DNA from: Euborellia annulipes
Taxonomy: Eukaryota > Arthropoda > Insecta > Dermaptera > Anisolabididae
Reading direction: 5' to 3'
Length of the DNA stretch: 64,000 bases
NCBI GenBank assembly: GCA_023213315.1
Contig: JAKCPI010000409.1
Location: 18,345-82,344, forward strand
Shown: positions 11,040 to 21,650 of the stretch, piece after piece
How positions within the stretch are numbered: position 1 is the first letter of the stretch
How the letters are laid out: each line of letters opens with the position of its first letter
Program-made: the position numbers and the translations under genes
The notes under the pieces: model-generated
The model's database searches: none
Seen by the model: only the letters and a program-made list of their open reading frames with translations
Told to the model about the DNA's origin: nothing

Positions 11040-11275
11040 AAATTAAATAAAAGACTTTTATCTAATTAATTAATCGTGGACGTTTCGGTCACAAATCACG
11101 ACCTTCATCATGACGATTAATTGTTAAAATACAAGATGTAGAGTATTATTTTTACTTGTCATTGTCACTTAGTGACAATGATATATTTAATAATACTCTA
11201 CATACAATTAATCGTCCTGATGAAGGTCGAGATTTTCGACCGAAACCTCGAAGATTAATTAATTAAATAATTTCC
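11040..11275. mobile_element. Penelope-like fold-back with two hammerhead-like cores
   Basis: Two cores face each other. On the plus strand (11206-11262): AATCGTC, CTGATGA, a stem II GGTCG...CGACC, then GAAACCTC, with TTAATC on both sides able to form stem I. On the minus strand (11066-11122) the same layout has ATGATGA for CTGATGA and intact GAAACGTC. A palindromic spacer (GTCATTGTCACTTAGTGACA) lies at the centre. Each core has one deviation, so both are probably inactive. GCAGCCAAAGAAATTAAATAA to the left recurs at 47.2 kb. Confidence 0.65.
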
Positions 11276-11299
11276 TCCATAAACAAATAAAAATTTTAA

Positions 11300-11449
11300 A
11301 CGTTTCGACTACTTATTCTGCAGTCGTTTTCAAGCACTGTGCGCTTACTTCGACTTGAGCGAACTGACTTCTCGTAGGTGTCCCTTCGCTTAAGTCGAAA
11401 TAAGCGCACAGTACTTGAAAACGACTGCAGAATAAGTAATCGAAACGTT
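11300..11449. repeat. Perfect-like fold-back with AACGTTTCGA ends
   Basis: Inverted arms 11300-11358 and 11389-11449 contain CTGCAGTCGTTTTCAAG and GTGCGCTTA. The outer ends read AAACGTTTCGAC, so GAAACGTT lies at each arm tip as in the ribozyme fold-backs. No clear CTGANGA is present at the expected place (CTTGAAAACGACT instead). Confidence 0.6.
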
Positions 11450-11574
11450 GTAAATTATTTATATTTTTAAAAAATAATTAATACAAAATGTAATCTATAA
11501 TTAAAAACTCCCATAATAAAATAAACAAAAATGTTTCTGGTGCTAAAAAACGTGTAAATATTTTACTTTCTCTT

Positions 11575-12384
11575 ACCTATATATATTATATATGTTAATC
11601 TTATCTTATATATATAGAGAGAGAAAGAATTGGATAAATCATTCGATATCGAGATTTATGATAGATATAAACGTTTTGAGGTTCCTTGAGTCCAAAATAG
11701 TGGTTTTTGGTCTCTCTGTGTGTCTTGTGTGTCTAGATCCAATTTTAAGCATGAAGGAATTGAACTACATAGGTAGTTGAAATTTTATTTTTAAGTTAGA
11801 TACGCTCCTGGAGGAGAAAATAAGCTTTTGATCAAAATCGGCCAAAAAGTAGTAATACTTTACTGATGCACTTTTTCAGTTTTTTCGAATTTCTTAAAAT
11901 TTGCTCCAAAGATTTTGATTAAAATTCAATTATTTTTTAGATGCTCTTTTTTTTAAGGTCTTTTTCGGCATCTAAGGCCATTTAGACCCCTTTCCTATTT
12001 ATTTCAAATGATTTGTAGTCAAATGAAATAAATTTTTCTCGCTTGGGACGGGAAGCGAACCCGGGACCCCGGCGCGAGAAGTTAGTTTCTTCTCACTGAG
12101 CCACGGGTCAGGGGCTAGATGCTCTTTAAAATGTATATTCTCATTTTGCCCTTGACATCTTCTGAAGCACACTTTACTCTTGTACTTTCTAGGAAAGATA
12201 GGAGAAATCGTTGCCATGGTAATAAGATATAAATAATTTTTCTGTTTATAAATACATCTTGAATTCAAATGTACCGAAACTAAATATAACTCGACCCAAA
12301 AAAATCTGGAGTGACAAGCACAGAACACAAATTACCAAAGGTAAGAGAAAGTTGTGTGCTGTGCGACTACTCACACCAGATTTT
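11575..12384 (+). mobile_element. HINE-1 copy with SINE-2 insert
   Basis: Starts TTTT|ACTTTCTCTTACC and ends in the hairpin (AAAGTTGTGTGCTGTGCGAC, foot CACACCAGATTTT). The internal microsatellite is short (TCTCTGTGTGTCTTGTGTGT). The X-box position reads GTTGCCATGGTAAT, one mismatch. A SINE-2 splits it at 11950-12115. Confidence 0.8.
11950..12115 (-). mobile_element. SINE-2 copy, tRNA-derived
   Basis: On the minus strand: GTGGCTCAGTGAGAAG (A-box-like), GGGTTCGCTTCCC (B-box-like), then a tail with TTGAAATAAATAGGAAAGG and GGTCTAAATGGCC. TSD TAGATGCTCTTT at 11938-11949 and 12116-12127 copies a HINE-1 word. Fragments recur at 35.6, 43.3, 56.1 and 61.7 kb. Confidence 0.82.
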
Positions 12385-13162
12385 CTTCTTTCCTCTCAAT
12401 ATAAATTATAATAAACAAAGAGTAGTCATTAATGGAAGAAGTGTCACTTACCCCATCAAATGTTTTGTAATATTTATAGAACACAATTTTGTGCGTCCAG
12501 TTGCACCAAATTTTTTTTTAAATGTGATCGAAACAATAAGAAGACAGACAAAATATTTTTGAAAGATAGACAACCCAAATGACTATACTTTATGAGAAAA
12601 TCAAATTTCCTATTTAAACTCTTAATAAAAATTTGTAGAGTAGCCATATCAATTAATTTTATGATTATGAGCGAAAAGAAAGAGATGTTGATGGTCTCTA
12701 ATGAATTGAAAAGTTGGTCTCGTAATTGTTTGGCTTCTTGTTCCCGTTGGACTTTTCCATTTGCTTCCTTCACAATGACATCTTAATGACCCAGAACGCA
12801 ACTCACTCTCCTCTCCTGCTTCTGTAGTTTTTATCCAAAAGATTGTTTTATAAACCGTTTTCATTAAAATAAACAAAAAACAAAAAAAAGTGCAATTAAA
12901 TTCTTATTTTTCTTTTTATTCACCTTTTTGTAGTGATTTCTTGTAGTTTTCTCAACCAACTGAATCATGCCGATTAAATGTTAAAAAGCTTTTAATATGA
13001 CCATAGCGTTAACTTTAACGGTTTCTGTTTTTTTTTTCTTTTTAATGTCCCGTGTTTATTTACTACTCATGGCACAGAAGATAATTTACATCACGATATC
13101 TTTTTACAAATATCGAAATTATTACTAATTATAAAGACGCAATTCTTTTAAGAATATATGTG
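12385..13162. other. Non-coding stretch, no feature recognised
   Basis: Mixed AT-rich DNA. Overlapping open frames occur on both strands at 12.47-12.88 kb without recognisable motifs. Confidence 0.4.
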
Positions 13163-14115
13163 AAAAAATCTGGTGTGATGTCGCACAGCACACAACTTTC
13201 TGGTACATCGAAAGTCGTGTTCTGTGCTTGTCCACACCAGATTTTTCGTGTCGACATATATTTAGTTTCCGCCGATATATTAGAATTCAAGATGTAAAAT
13301 TTATAAGTATGGGTAAATTATTTTTTTGTTACCATGGCAACCATTTGTTCGATCCTTCTCTATGAAGTACAAGAGTAAAGTGTGCTTCAGAAGATTTCAA
13401 TGGCAAAATGAGAATATACATTTTAAAGAGCATCTAAAAAATAATTGATTTTTGAATTTTAATCAAAATAATTGAAGCGAATTTTGAGAAAATCAAAAAA
13501 AACTGAAAAAGTACGTCAGTAAAGTACTAGTACTCTTTGGCCGATTTTGATTCAAAAGCTTATTTGTCACGTCCCATGGGGGTGCCTAACTTAAATATAA
13601 AATTTCAACCTCCTAGCTCAATTCTGTTCTTGAGATATTTTGTTCACAGGCACACAGACACACACACACACACACACGGACAGACCATGTCACTCACGAA
13701 AACCACTTTTTTTGGATTCAGGGGACCTCAAAACGTGAAGATCCATCAAAATCTCGACATCGAATTTTTGACATGAATCCAATACTTTCTCTCTATATAT
13801 ATTAACATATACAGGGCCGTGCTTAGGGGGGGCGACCGGGGCCTTTGCCCAGGGCGCAAATTTTGAAGGGGCGCAAAAATTAGCGTCTCTAAAAAAAGGT
13901 AAAATATTTTTTCGGACGGGGAAAAAAATTTTGGTTCGGGGCGCAAACGGGAAAAATTTCGGTCCCGGGGGGGAAAAAATTAGCGTCTCTAAAAAAAGGT
14001 AAAACATTATTGTGACAATGTAAAAATATATATACAAAGGGCGCTAAAGGACTAACTTGCCCCGGGCCAAATAACCTAGGCAGCCCTGAACATATACATA
14101 TAGGTAAGAGAAAGT
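13163..14115 (-). mobile_element. HINE-1 copy with hAT-b insert
   Basis: The minus-strand 3' hairpin is at 13163-13245 and the perfect X-box at 13328-13341. The palindrome AGTACTAGTACT is followed by the (CA)n/CAGACA microsatellite, and the 5' end GGTAAGAGAAAGT is at about 14103-14115. A hAT-b MITE sits 20 bp inside the 5' end. Nearly full length. Confidence 0.85.
13812..14088. mobile_element. hAT-b MITE with 8-bp TSD
   Basis: Begins CAGGGCCGTGCTTAGG and ends CCTAGGCAGCCCTG. Flanked by AACATATA at 13804-13811 and 14089-14096. The inside repeats TTAGCGTCTCTAAAAAAAGG twice and contains GGGGCGCAAA words. Same family at 54.4 and 56.4 kb. Non-coding. Confidence 0.9.
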
Positions 14116-14496
14116 AAAAAGATGATATTTAATGACCTATGCTAATGTAAAAGACGTACTTTATATTGGAGATTTTTATTTTTGAAAGAAATAACACTTT
14201 ATATGTTGCAATACAAAGAAAAATCGTAAAATTAATGAAACGACCGGATTTGTCACCACCTACATCAAAGGAAAAGCAATAAGAAAAACAATCAGCAAAA
14301 GGAAATTAATTCAACTCATTTGCAAGAAAAAAAAAAAATAATAATAAAAAATCAGGTGAAAATTTATTAAAGGCTTTCTCTGGCATTGCCAAAAAAAAAA
14401 GTTGTAATTGGAAATAGGAAAACTATCTTAAATCAAATTGTCTAGAATTTTTTTAATATTTTAGTTAATAAATTCAAAGTTTATAAATAAATTTAT

Positions 14497-14562
14497 TAAC
14501 TACGCCAAGCCCGAGGGCCCACCGATATATTAGAATTCAAGATGTAAAATTTGTAAACATAG
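14497..14562 (-). mobile_element. SINE-1 head plus HINE-1 sliver
   Basis: 14497-14519 is the tRNA-like head of SINE-1 on the minus strand (GGCTTGGCGTAG). It joins CCGATATATTAGAATTCAAG, a HINE-1 piece that is cut by the next HINE-1 copy and seems to resume at about 15816 (AATATTTATATTTT). Confidence 0.55.
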
Positions 14563-15057
14563 AAAAAATCTGGTGTGACTGGCGCACAGCACACAACTTT
14601 CTCTTACCCTTCGGTAAGAGAAAGTTGTGCACCGTGCTGGTCACACCAGGTTTTTTGTGTCGAGATATATTTAGTTTCCGATAGCACCTTAGTTTCAAAC
14701 TTGCATTTTAAATGTTGACTGCTTCAAATAAACTATGGTTATTTTTCAAAATTTTAATCTCATATTTGGACATTTTATACACAATATAGAATCGTAAATA
14801 AATACAAAATTTCATAAGAATTGGAAAAAAAATTTTAAATGCCTAAAAAAGTTCTAAAGGGGACCCCCTTTTGAATCGAAATTAACATACAAATCCCTAT
14901 AGGAAATTAACATTGGTCAAATGCGAAGATAAGGTGGAAAGGGAATTTAAAAAGAGTAGAGAGAGACGATAATGTTTGCAAGTGAGAGAGAGACATATAT
15001 GTTTTCTTTGAAACAATTAAAGACACAAATAAATTTAAAAAAATGGGAATTTAAAAT

Positions 15058-15212
15058 TTTTTAAACATTCACACTTTTTTTCTCATTCACACTCACACTC
15101 ACACACACATTCACACTGTCTTTTCGGCAGCTCAGGCCATATAAGACATTTACGATAACCGTTATTTATGAATTTATATATATTAGGGTCCAGGCATTTT
15201 TATTTAAGCCAT
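15058..15212 (-). mobile_element. SINE-1 copy, 5'-truncated
   Basis: Only the 3' part of SINE-1 (core half plus GTGTGAATGTG region) is present, without the tRNA head. Duplicated GGAATTTAAAAT on both sides marks the insertion. Truncation at the 5' end is normal for LINE-driven retroposition. Confidence 0.8.
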
Positions 15213-15590
15213 GGAATTTAAAATAATAATTGATTTTTAATCTAATAAAAAGAAAAAGATTTAAATTCCGTTACCATGGCAACCATTTCTATCTTTCCTA
15301 TGAAGAACAAGAGTAAAGTGGTCTTCAGAAGATTTCAACGGCAAAATGAGAATATACATTTTAAAGAGCATCTAAAAAATAGTTCATTTATGAATTTTAA
15401 AAAAATCCTTGGAGGGAATTTTGAGAAAATCGAAAAAAACTGAAAAAGTACATCAGTAAAGTACTAGTACTTTTTGGCCGATTTTGTTCAAAAGCTTATT
15501 TTGAGATTCTTCAAAGGTACCTAAGTTAAATATAAAATTTCAATCCGCTAGCTCAACTCCTTCATGCTTAAAATCTGTCCACACATACAG

Positions 15591-15591
<1 letters not shown>

Positions 15592-15676
<85 letters not shown>
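15592..15676. repeat. (CA)n microsatellite inside HINE-1
   Basis: About 42 uninterrupted CA units. In other HINE-1 copies the same place holds a short mix of CA and CAGA units, so this is a local expansion of an element-borne microsatellite. Confidence 0.98.
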
Positions 15677-15678
<2 letters not shown>

Positions 15679-15864
15679 CAATTTGCGGGACCCACTTTTT
15701 TTGGACTCAGGGGACCTCAAAACATGTATATCCATCAAAATCTCGACATCGAATTTTTGACATGATCGCAATACTTTCTCTCTCTATATATTTCATATAT
15801 AGGGTACGAGAAAGTAATAATATTTATATTTTAAGGTTCAGGAAATCCCAATGAGCAGCGCAGC

Positions 15865-16138
15865 CAAGGGCGGATACAGGGTGGGGGGTAAAGGGGGTAA
15901 ATACCCCCCCCTCCCGAGATTTGAAAAAAAAAATACTTTTTTTCGAATAAAAATTTATTTTTAATGTAAAATTTTAAAAATTAGTACTTAAAAATTTGAT
16001 TTGTATTTATATGCTGGCAAACAAGTACAGAATGCGCCTTTAAATTACCGAAATTAAGAAAAAATTGTGTGCTGTGCGACCAGTCACACCAGATTACCTC
16101 CCCCCCCCCCCCGAGAAACACCTCTGGATCCGCTCTTG
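15865..16138. mobile_element. hAT-c MITE with TSD
   Basis: Ends CAAGGGCGGATACAGG and CTCTGGATCCGCTCTTG. TSD AGCGCAGC (15857-15864) against ACCGCAGC (16139-16146). Like its relative at 9217 it contains the HINE-1 hairpin piece GTGTGCTGTGCGACCAGTCA and C/G runs. Confidence 0.82.
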
Positions 16139-16182
16139 ACCGCAGCTGGTCGTTTTTTCAATTTTTATTTAACATAAAGTGT

Positions 16183-16236
16183 CAGAGCCAACGTTTCGGT
16201 CACATATAGCACCATCATCAGGGCTAAAGTACAATA
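16183..16236 (-). ncRNA. Hammerhead-like core, CTGATGA intact
   Basis: Minus strand: AGCC, CTGATGA, then GGT...ACC as a weak stem II, GAAACGTT and GGCT. AGCC/GGCT can form stem I. The catalytic words CTGATGA and GAAA are unaltered; stem II is poorly paired. Probably the end of a decayed Penelope-like element. Confidence 0.5.
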
Positions 16237-16239
16237 GAT

Positions 16240-17478
16240 AAAAATCCCAGATTTTAAAGGGAGGGGGCCCGAAATTTTTTGTAGGAAAGGCGGAAGAGTA
16301 GATTCAGGGGGGGTGATATTTTAAGACTGTTAGAAATTATAAAAAAATTTTATATTCTTTAAAATTTATTAATTATGTAGGATCGTCCTAAAAATTTTCC
16401 TTCAGCTCTTCATGATCTAAAGTTTTACTAATCCCATAGTCAAATGCCTGCTTCTTATCTTCACAATTTTATTATATATTATGTATTAATTCGTAAATGC
16501 CAATCTTTTTTTTTTTTTTAAATAATAATTGCCTCTATTATCTAGCAACGTTCCCTATGATTCATTTAACGCATTTTTTTTTCTAAAATTACGAGACAGC
16601 ACTTTACTCGCTGGCTTTACCTGTCTGTCACTCTTTTTACATTCTGCGAAACTAAAGCCTCTCTCTCTCTCTTCTTATTATACTAGACAAATGGTTGCCT
16701 GGGAATAATTAACGTTAACCACCCACGGAAACAATGGCGTTAAATTGGACCCTGTCCTTTGGGTAATAGACATGAGGGAAGGGGGTGTCGGATGGACCTG
16801 GGTAATTTATCCTCACCGTCCAAATGAGCGATATTAAATTGCATTTAACGATAGTATCGCTATAAAATAAATAAATGTTATTTACACTCGCAGCATCCTG
16901 TTCGTGGGTTATTTCCTTTTTTTTTTTTTTTACAGAAAAAACATAAAATATATTTTTATTAGTACAAATAAAAACGATTGTAATGGTGCGGGAGAAATAA
17001 TTCGTTGATGAAGTTTTATTGAGGGGGTTGAAAAACGAATTCTCTTTTAATTTACAATAAACTGAATAATGAAAATTATATAATAATACGTAGATGGAAT
17101 TTATAGAAAATAATATTTAAGTATAAAAACTTTTTGATGGAAATATTAAGAATAATTACTTATCAAGTTTATAGATAAAAAAAAAAAAAATTTATTTATT
17201 TTACTACGTAGTACTGATAAACTTTTTTAAGAGTGAATTCGAGTTTATTATAATTTTTGTAATAAATCTTTTCTAAATTAAATATTAAAGTACGTATTAA
17301 AATATTACCGGATAACAAAAAAGCGTTCTTATAGGATTAAGGAGAAGAAATAGCCAAAACTGGAGCTTGTGATTGGACGAGGGACTCATAATAAGAAAGA
17401 TCTTTAATGAGAGCTTGCAAAAATGCTTATACTGTAACATGAAGTGAAACTTCTTTACGTACGATAGAGCAAATTTCT
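16240..17478. other. Non-coding stretch, no feature recognised
   Basis: Includes a less AT-rich patch at 16680-16830 (CCCACGGAAACAATGGCG) that may be single-copy, but no open frame or splice pattern supports a gene. Confidence 0.4.
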
Positions 17479-18010
17479 CTCTGGCTTCATTTGGGGCTGG
17501 GAGAGGCAGGAGGGGGCATTGCCCCCCCCCCAAGGGCTGTGATTTTTAAAAAATTTTATATTATTGTTAAATAAAATGTTTCAAAATATATCTACGAGTA
17601 TATAAACTGTACGAAATTAAACAATTAAATTAAATATCTTTTGGACAAATTTGAGTACCTATTTGTAAGTAAATTTTAGGAAAAAAAATGTCCCCGTGGT
17701 TGGAGTAGGGGTTAGCGTGCTGGCCTTGTATACCGAGGGTAGCGGGTTCGGATCTCAGGCAGTTCGATGGTTTTATTTAAGCCATTTGGATACCAAATGA
17801 CATAAATAAGAATGCCTGGACCCCAAATATATATATTAATTGATATTCAATAACGGTTATCGTATAAAATCTTATATAACTTGAGTTGCCGAAAAGAATG
17901 TGAGTGTGAATGAGAAAAAAGTGTGAGTGTTTAAAAAAAAAAAAATGTTTGCTCCCCCTCAAGAAAAAATTTGCCTCCCTCCCCCCAGAAAAAGTTGGAA
18001 TGATGGCACT
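17479..18010. mobile_element. hAT-a MITE split by SINE-1
   Basis: The left end CTGGCTTCATTTGGGG and right end AGTTGGAATGATGGCACTC are diverged forms of the CAGTGGCGTCATTT TIR. The interior (GGCATTGCCCCCCC, then TCTACGAGTATATAAACTGT) matches the copies at 18.2, 21.4 and 37.6 kb. A SINE-1 separates the two halves. Confidence 0.75.
17692..17936 (+). mobile_element. SINE-1 copy in hAT-a
   Basis: Head CCCCGTGGTTGGAGTAGGGG, B-box-like GGTTCGGATCTC, palindromic core and a 3' GTGAGTGTGAATGAG region ending in A-rich sequence. Duplicated AAAAAAAATGT on each side. Confidence 0.82.
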
Positions 18011-18179
18011 CCTCAAAACGCCGTATCGCTTCAAGTGATTGAAGGATTCAGATGTTTAGAAACCGAACTGGCGTCGCGTCTAGTCTTAACACATTTTTAC
18101 TTCAGAAGCTATAGAATAAATCAAAAGTTCCATAGATTGATTGAAAATTTATTGAACAGATTCACTAATCGCCTATCAG

Positions 18180-18441
18180 CAGTGGCGTCATTTGGGGGGG
18201 GCAGGGGGGGCATTGCCCCCCCAAGGGCTCTGATTTTTATAAAATTTTATATTATTCTAAATAAAATACTCCAAAATACATCTACGAGTATACAAATTGT
18301 ACAAAATTAAACAATTAATTAAATTAAATATGTTTTGGCCAAATTTGAGTACCCGTTTGTAAGTAAATTTTAAGAAAAAAAATGTTTGCCCCCCCCAAGA
18401 AGAAATTTGCCCCCCTAAGAAAAAGTTGAAATGACGCCACT
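18180..18441. mobile_element. hAT-a MITE with 8-bp TSD
   Basis: TIR CAGTGGCGTCATTTGG with AAATGACGCCACT at the other end, a G-run/C-run pair near both ends, and TSD CCTATCAG (18172-18179) against CCTACCAG (18442-18449). No coding region. Confidence 0.88.
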
Positions 18442-18783
18442 CCTACCAGGAATCTGAATTCTATTGAGGTGTTGTTATAGTGACTATATTCTCTTAATTC
18501 TCTTCAGCTCTTAGCGTCCAGTCTGACACGTTGTGGTTACTCTTAGAAGTAACTTTCATGGGAATAATACTGAACTGGGTTCCCGTTTCCTTCCTCAAAA
18601 AGAGTTGGATAATTTTTTGCTATGAGGGGGATTGAATTGAACCCCCTGTACTCTTCATATATTATTAACGACCGAAAGTTTTCTTCGGTAATTAAAAGTT
18701 GTTTTGTGTGCTTGTCACACCAGGTTTTTTGTGTCGACATATATTTAGTTCCCGACAGTACGATACATTTGAATTCAAGATGT

Positions 18784-19617
18784 GAAAATCTGGTGTGACT
18801 GGTCGCACAGCACACAACTTTCTCTTACCTTCGGTAATTGAAAGTTTTGTTCTGTGCTTGTCTCACGGAGATTTTTTTGTGACGAGATATATTTAGTTTC
18901 CGCCGGTATTTTAGAATTCAAGATGTAAAGTTTATATTTTGTTACCATTGCAACCATTTCTCCTATCTTTAGTAGTACAAGAGTAAAGTGTGCTCCAAAC
19001 AATTTTGAGGGCAAAATGAGAATACACATTTGAAAGAGCATCTAAAAAATAATTGATTTTTGAATTTTAATCAAAATCGTTAGAGCGAATTTTGAGAAAA
19101 TCGGAAAAAAAAAACTGAAAAAGTACATCAGTAAAGTACTAGTATTCTTTGGCCGATTTTGATTAAAAGCTTACTTTCAAGGTGTAAGAGGCCCCCGGGT
19201 GTGGCGTAGTAGGTATACTGGATACCAAATGGCTTAAATAGAAATGCCTGAACCTACAATTTATATATTACTTACAACGGTTATCGTGAAAGTCTTAAAT
19301 GGCCTAAGTTGCCGAAAAGACTGTGTGAATGTGTGTGGAGTGTGAGTGTGAATGAGAAAAAAAGTGTGAATGTTTTTTTATAAAAAAAAAAAGGTGTAAG
19401 AGAGTGTCTAACTTAAATATAAAATTTCAACCTCCTAGCTCAATTCCTTCATGGTTTAAATCGAATCCAGGCACACACACAGACACACAGACAGACCATG
19501 TCGCGAAGACCACTTTTTTGGACTCAGGGCACCTCAAAACTTGTATATCCATCAAAATCTCGACATCGAATACTTTTTCTCTATATATATTAACTTATAT
19601 ATACGTAAGAGAAAGTA
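18784..19617 (-). mobile_element. HINE-1 copy inserted in HINE-1, with SINE-1
   Basis: Hairpin at 18784-18875 (CTTTCTCTTACCTTCGGTAA), body with GTTACCATTGCAAC (one mismatch from the X-box), ACTAGTATTC, a short CA/CAGA tract and 5' end CGTAAGAGAAAGT at 19605-19617. Its ends abut TG and AAAA of the host copy without obvious TSD. Confidence 0.82.
19191..19390 (+). mobile_element. SINE-1 copy with internal deletion
   Basis: The tRNA-like head is shortened (GGGTGTGGCGTAGTAGGTA joins directly to the second half of the palindromic core). The 3' region is normal. A 12-bp TSD AAGGTGTAAGAG at 19179-19190 and 19391-19402. Confidence 0.85.
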
Positions 19618-19655
19618 AAATTTATAAATATTTATATTTTGTTACCATGGCAATA

Positions 19656-20714
19656 AAAAATAACTTTTTCATTACAACGCAGAATCCCGAAAAATTAACT
19701 TTAATCGAAATACATACATAAAACAATATTTATATTATATTATTATATAAGTTGAAAAATTAGATTGATTTCAAAAGAATTGAAATAGAGTCCCGCCTTA
19801 GCTCTCGATTCGCAATTTCTCCCAGAGCAGCCATCCATCTTATTGACGGGGCGGGCGGTTTTCTCTCAAGAAATAAAAAAGTCCCAAGCAACCACTTCAA
19901 TATTGGGACGATTTGCCCACCCCCTGGCCGTCATTCGTTTTTTTTCTTCTTTTCTTTTTTGCTTAGACTTAAAAGAAAAACGCGCGGCGAGACTACTTTC
20001 CGAAACGCAATTACCTGCCGGGCAATTTTGTTTGGCTTGGGCCCCTCATCGGCGAGAGAGAGAGAGAAGAGAACATATGGCGCCCTTTTGGGCCCAATTA
20101 GATGGAAATAACTAACCCTTTGTGTAGGCGAGATTGTTTTTTCGGCCCGATAGGTCACAAGTGACTTTTAGGTATGCCAACACGTGCACGATGGGAGCTC
20201 AAAAGAGCCAGAAAATTCATAAAGGTTGAACAGTCCGAAAAAAAAAAAATTATCCTCGAGGCATTATCCCCTCCGTTATAGAGCTTATTTTAACAAATCT
20301 TTATATTTAACGTCTCTCTTTGAAAAAGAAAAGATTCCATGGATATATTAAAACACAAAATCACTCATTTGTGCACGAGGAATGCTATATGATATTCATT
20401 GATGAATTTCTTTTATATTTTAGTATCAAAGTTGATATTCTGGGCATGAGCCCGGATATTTAATGCACAATCAAACCTTAAAATATGCATGCATTAATGC
20501 ACTATATAATGACCAAATATGCACAATGAAGGGAAAAAATATGCTCTATCTCAAATTGAGTCGCATTTTATAAGCACAAAAGTTTGAAAATATTAAAAAT
20601 AATTTTTAATTTTTGACACATAAATTAGACTTTAAAAGCAACTAAACAAAAATATTCTAAACGTGCTTTTTTCTTTGAAAAAAAAAAAAGTTAAAATATG
20701 CATGAAATATCTGG
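19656..20714. other. Non-coding stretch with a GC-richer patch
   Basis: 19790-20165 is less AT-rich (GGGGCGGGCGG, a GAGA run, CGGGCAATTTTG) and may be single-copy. Open frames on both strands there have no recognisable motif. 20440-20700 has repeated ATGCATGCA/AAATATGC words. Confidence 0.35.
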
Positions 20715-20942
20715 GAGCCCTCGGGGCTTGGTGTAGTTGATAGAGTGCCTACTTTCTATACCGAACGTCGCGGGCTCGGACCCCAGGCAGTCCGATGATT
20801 TTATTTAAGGCATTTGGATACCAAATGGCTTAAATAAGAATGCCTGGACCCCCAATAGATATATTAAACATACGAGTATCGTTAAAAGTCTTAAATGGCC
20901 TAAGCTGCCGAAAAGACTGTGTGAATGTTTAAAAAAAAAAAA
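20715..20942 (+). mobile_element. SINE-1 copy at a HINE-1 hairpin foot
   Basis: CCCTCGGGGCTTGGTGTAGT head, GGGCTCGGACCCC B-box-like word, palindromic core and poly-A end. ATCTGG occurs on both sides, so it probably entered the AAATCTGG foot of the HINE-1 that follows, the same target used by SINE-3 at 8.2 kb. Confidence 0.8.
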
Positions 20943-21650
20943 GATCTGGTGTGACTGGTCGCACAGCACACAACTTTCTCTTATCTTCGGTTACCGAAAG
21001 TTGTGTTCTGTGCTTGTCACACCAGATAATTTGTGTCGACATATATTTAGGTTCCCACAGTACGGTACATTCGAATTTCAAGATGTAAAATTTTTTTTTT
21101 TTTTTTCGATGTAAAATTTATAAGTATGGGAAAATATTTATATTTTGTTACCATGGCAACCATTTCTCCTATCTTTCCTATGAAGTACAAGATTAAAGTG
21201 GTCTTTAGAAGATTTCAAGGGCAAAATGAGAATATACATTTTAAAGAGCATCTAAAAAATAATTGATTTTTGAATTTTAAACCAAATCGTTCGACCGAAT
21301 TTTGAGAAAATCGAAAAAAAAGTGAAAAAGTACATCAGTAAAGTACTAGTACTCTTTGGCCAATTTTGTTCAAAAGCTTCGTGTCACTTGCCCAGTGGCG
21401 TCATTGGGGCGGGGGGGGCATTTGCCCCCCCCCCAAGGGCTCAGATTTTTTATAAAATTTTATATTATTCTAAATAAAATACTCCAAAATACATTTACGA
21501 GTATACAAACTGTAGAAAATTAAACAATTAATTAAATTTAAAAAAAAATGTTTGCTCCCCCCCCAAGAAAAAGTTGAAATGACGCCACTGCACTTGCCAG
21601 AGAGGTGCCTAACTTAAATCTAAAATTTCAACTTCCTAGTTCTTTTCCTG
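20943..21650 (-). mobile_element. HINE-1 copy with hAT-a insert
   Basis: Hairpin 20943-21030, T-run, perfect X-box GTTACCATGGCAAC at 21147-21160, AGTACTAGTACTC palindrome, then truncated after AAATTTCAACTTCCTAG. The microsatellite and 5' end are missing. Confidence 0.82.
21393..21590. mobile_element. hAT-a MITE with perfect 8-bp TSD
   Basis: CAGTGGCGTCATTGGG and AAATGACGCCACTG as TIRs, G and C runs inside. Flanked by CACTTGCC at 21385-21392 and 21591-21598. This copy fixes the family's ends. Confidence 0.93.

Larger units (their letters stand above)
14563..15815 (-). mobile_element. HINE-1 long-subfamily copy inserted in HINE-1
   Basis: The hairpin at 14563-14665 has a near-perfect stem with loop ACCCTTCGGT. 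It is followed by about 370 bp (from about 14690) absent from most copies but present in the 24.3-25.4 kb copy, then a perfect X-box at 15270-15283. The microsatellite is expanded to about 42 CA units. The 5' end GAGAAAGT is at 15815. Flanking HINE-1 pieces suggest that this copy landed in an A-run of another. A SINE-1 lies inside. Confidence 0.85.
18690..19655 (-). mobile_element. HINE-1 host copy interrupted by another HINE-1
   Basis: Left part 18690-18783 is half of the hairpin (GTGTGCTTGTCACACCAGG) plus the body to CAAGATGTG. The body resumes at 19618 with AAAATTTATAAATATTT and GTTACCATGGCAAT. In other copies these parts join directly, so a second HINE-1 lies between them. Confidence 0.75.

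Noticed and set aside
13690..14037. 115-codon minus-strand frame with repeated PPEPKFF/SEKIFY-like words
   Set aside because: Lies across a hAT-b MITE and a HINE-1 end; the same peptide recurs at 56.3 kb only because the MITE does.
13163..14115. HINE-1 taken as a hAT or mariner MITE with long TIR
   Set aside because: The two termini are not inverted copies of each other, no 8-bp or TA duplication is seen, and the shared word is subterminal at one end, which fits Helentron-type ends better.
15568..15771. Open frame of repeated Cys-Val (and Thr-His on the other strand)
   Set aside because: Direct translation of the (CA)n microsatellite; no coding meaning.
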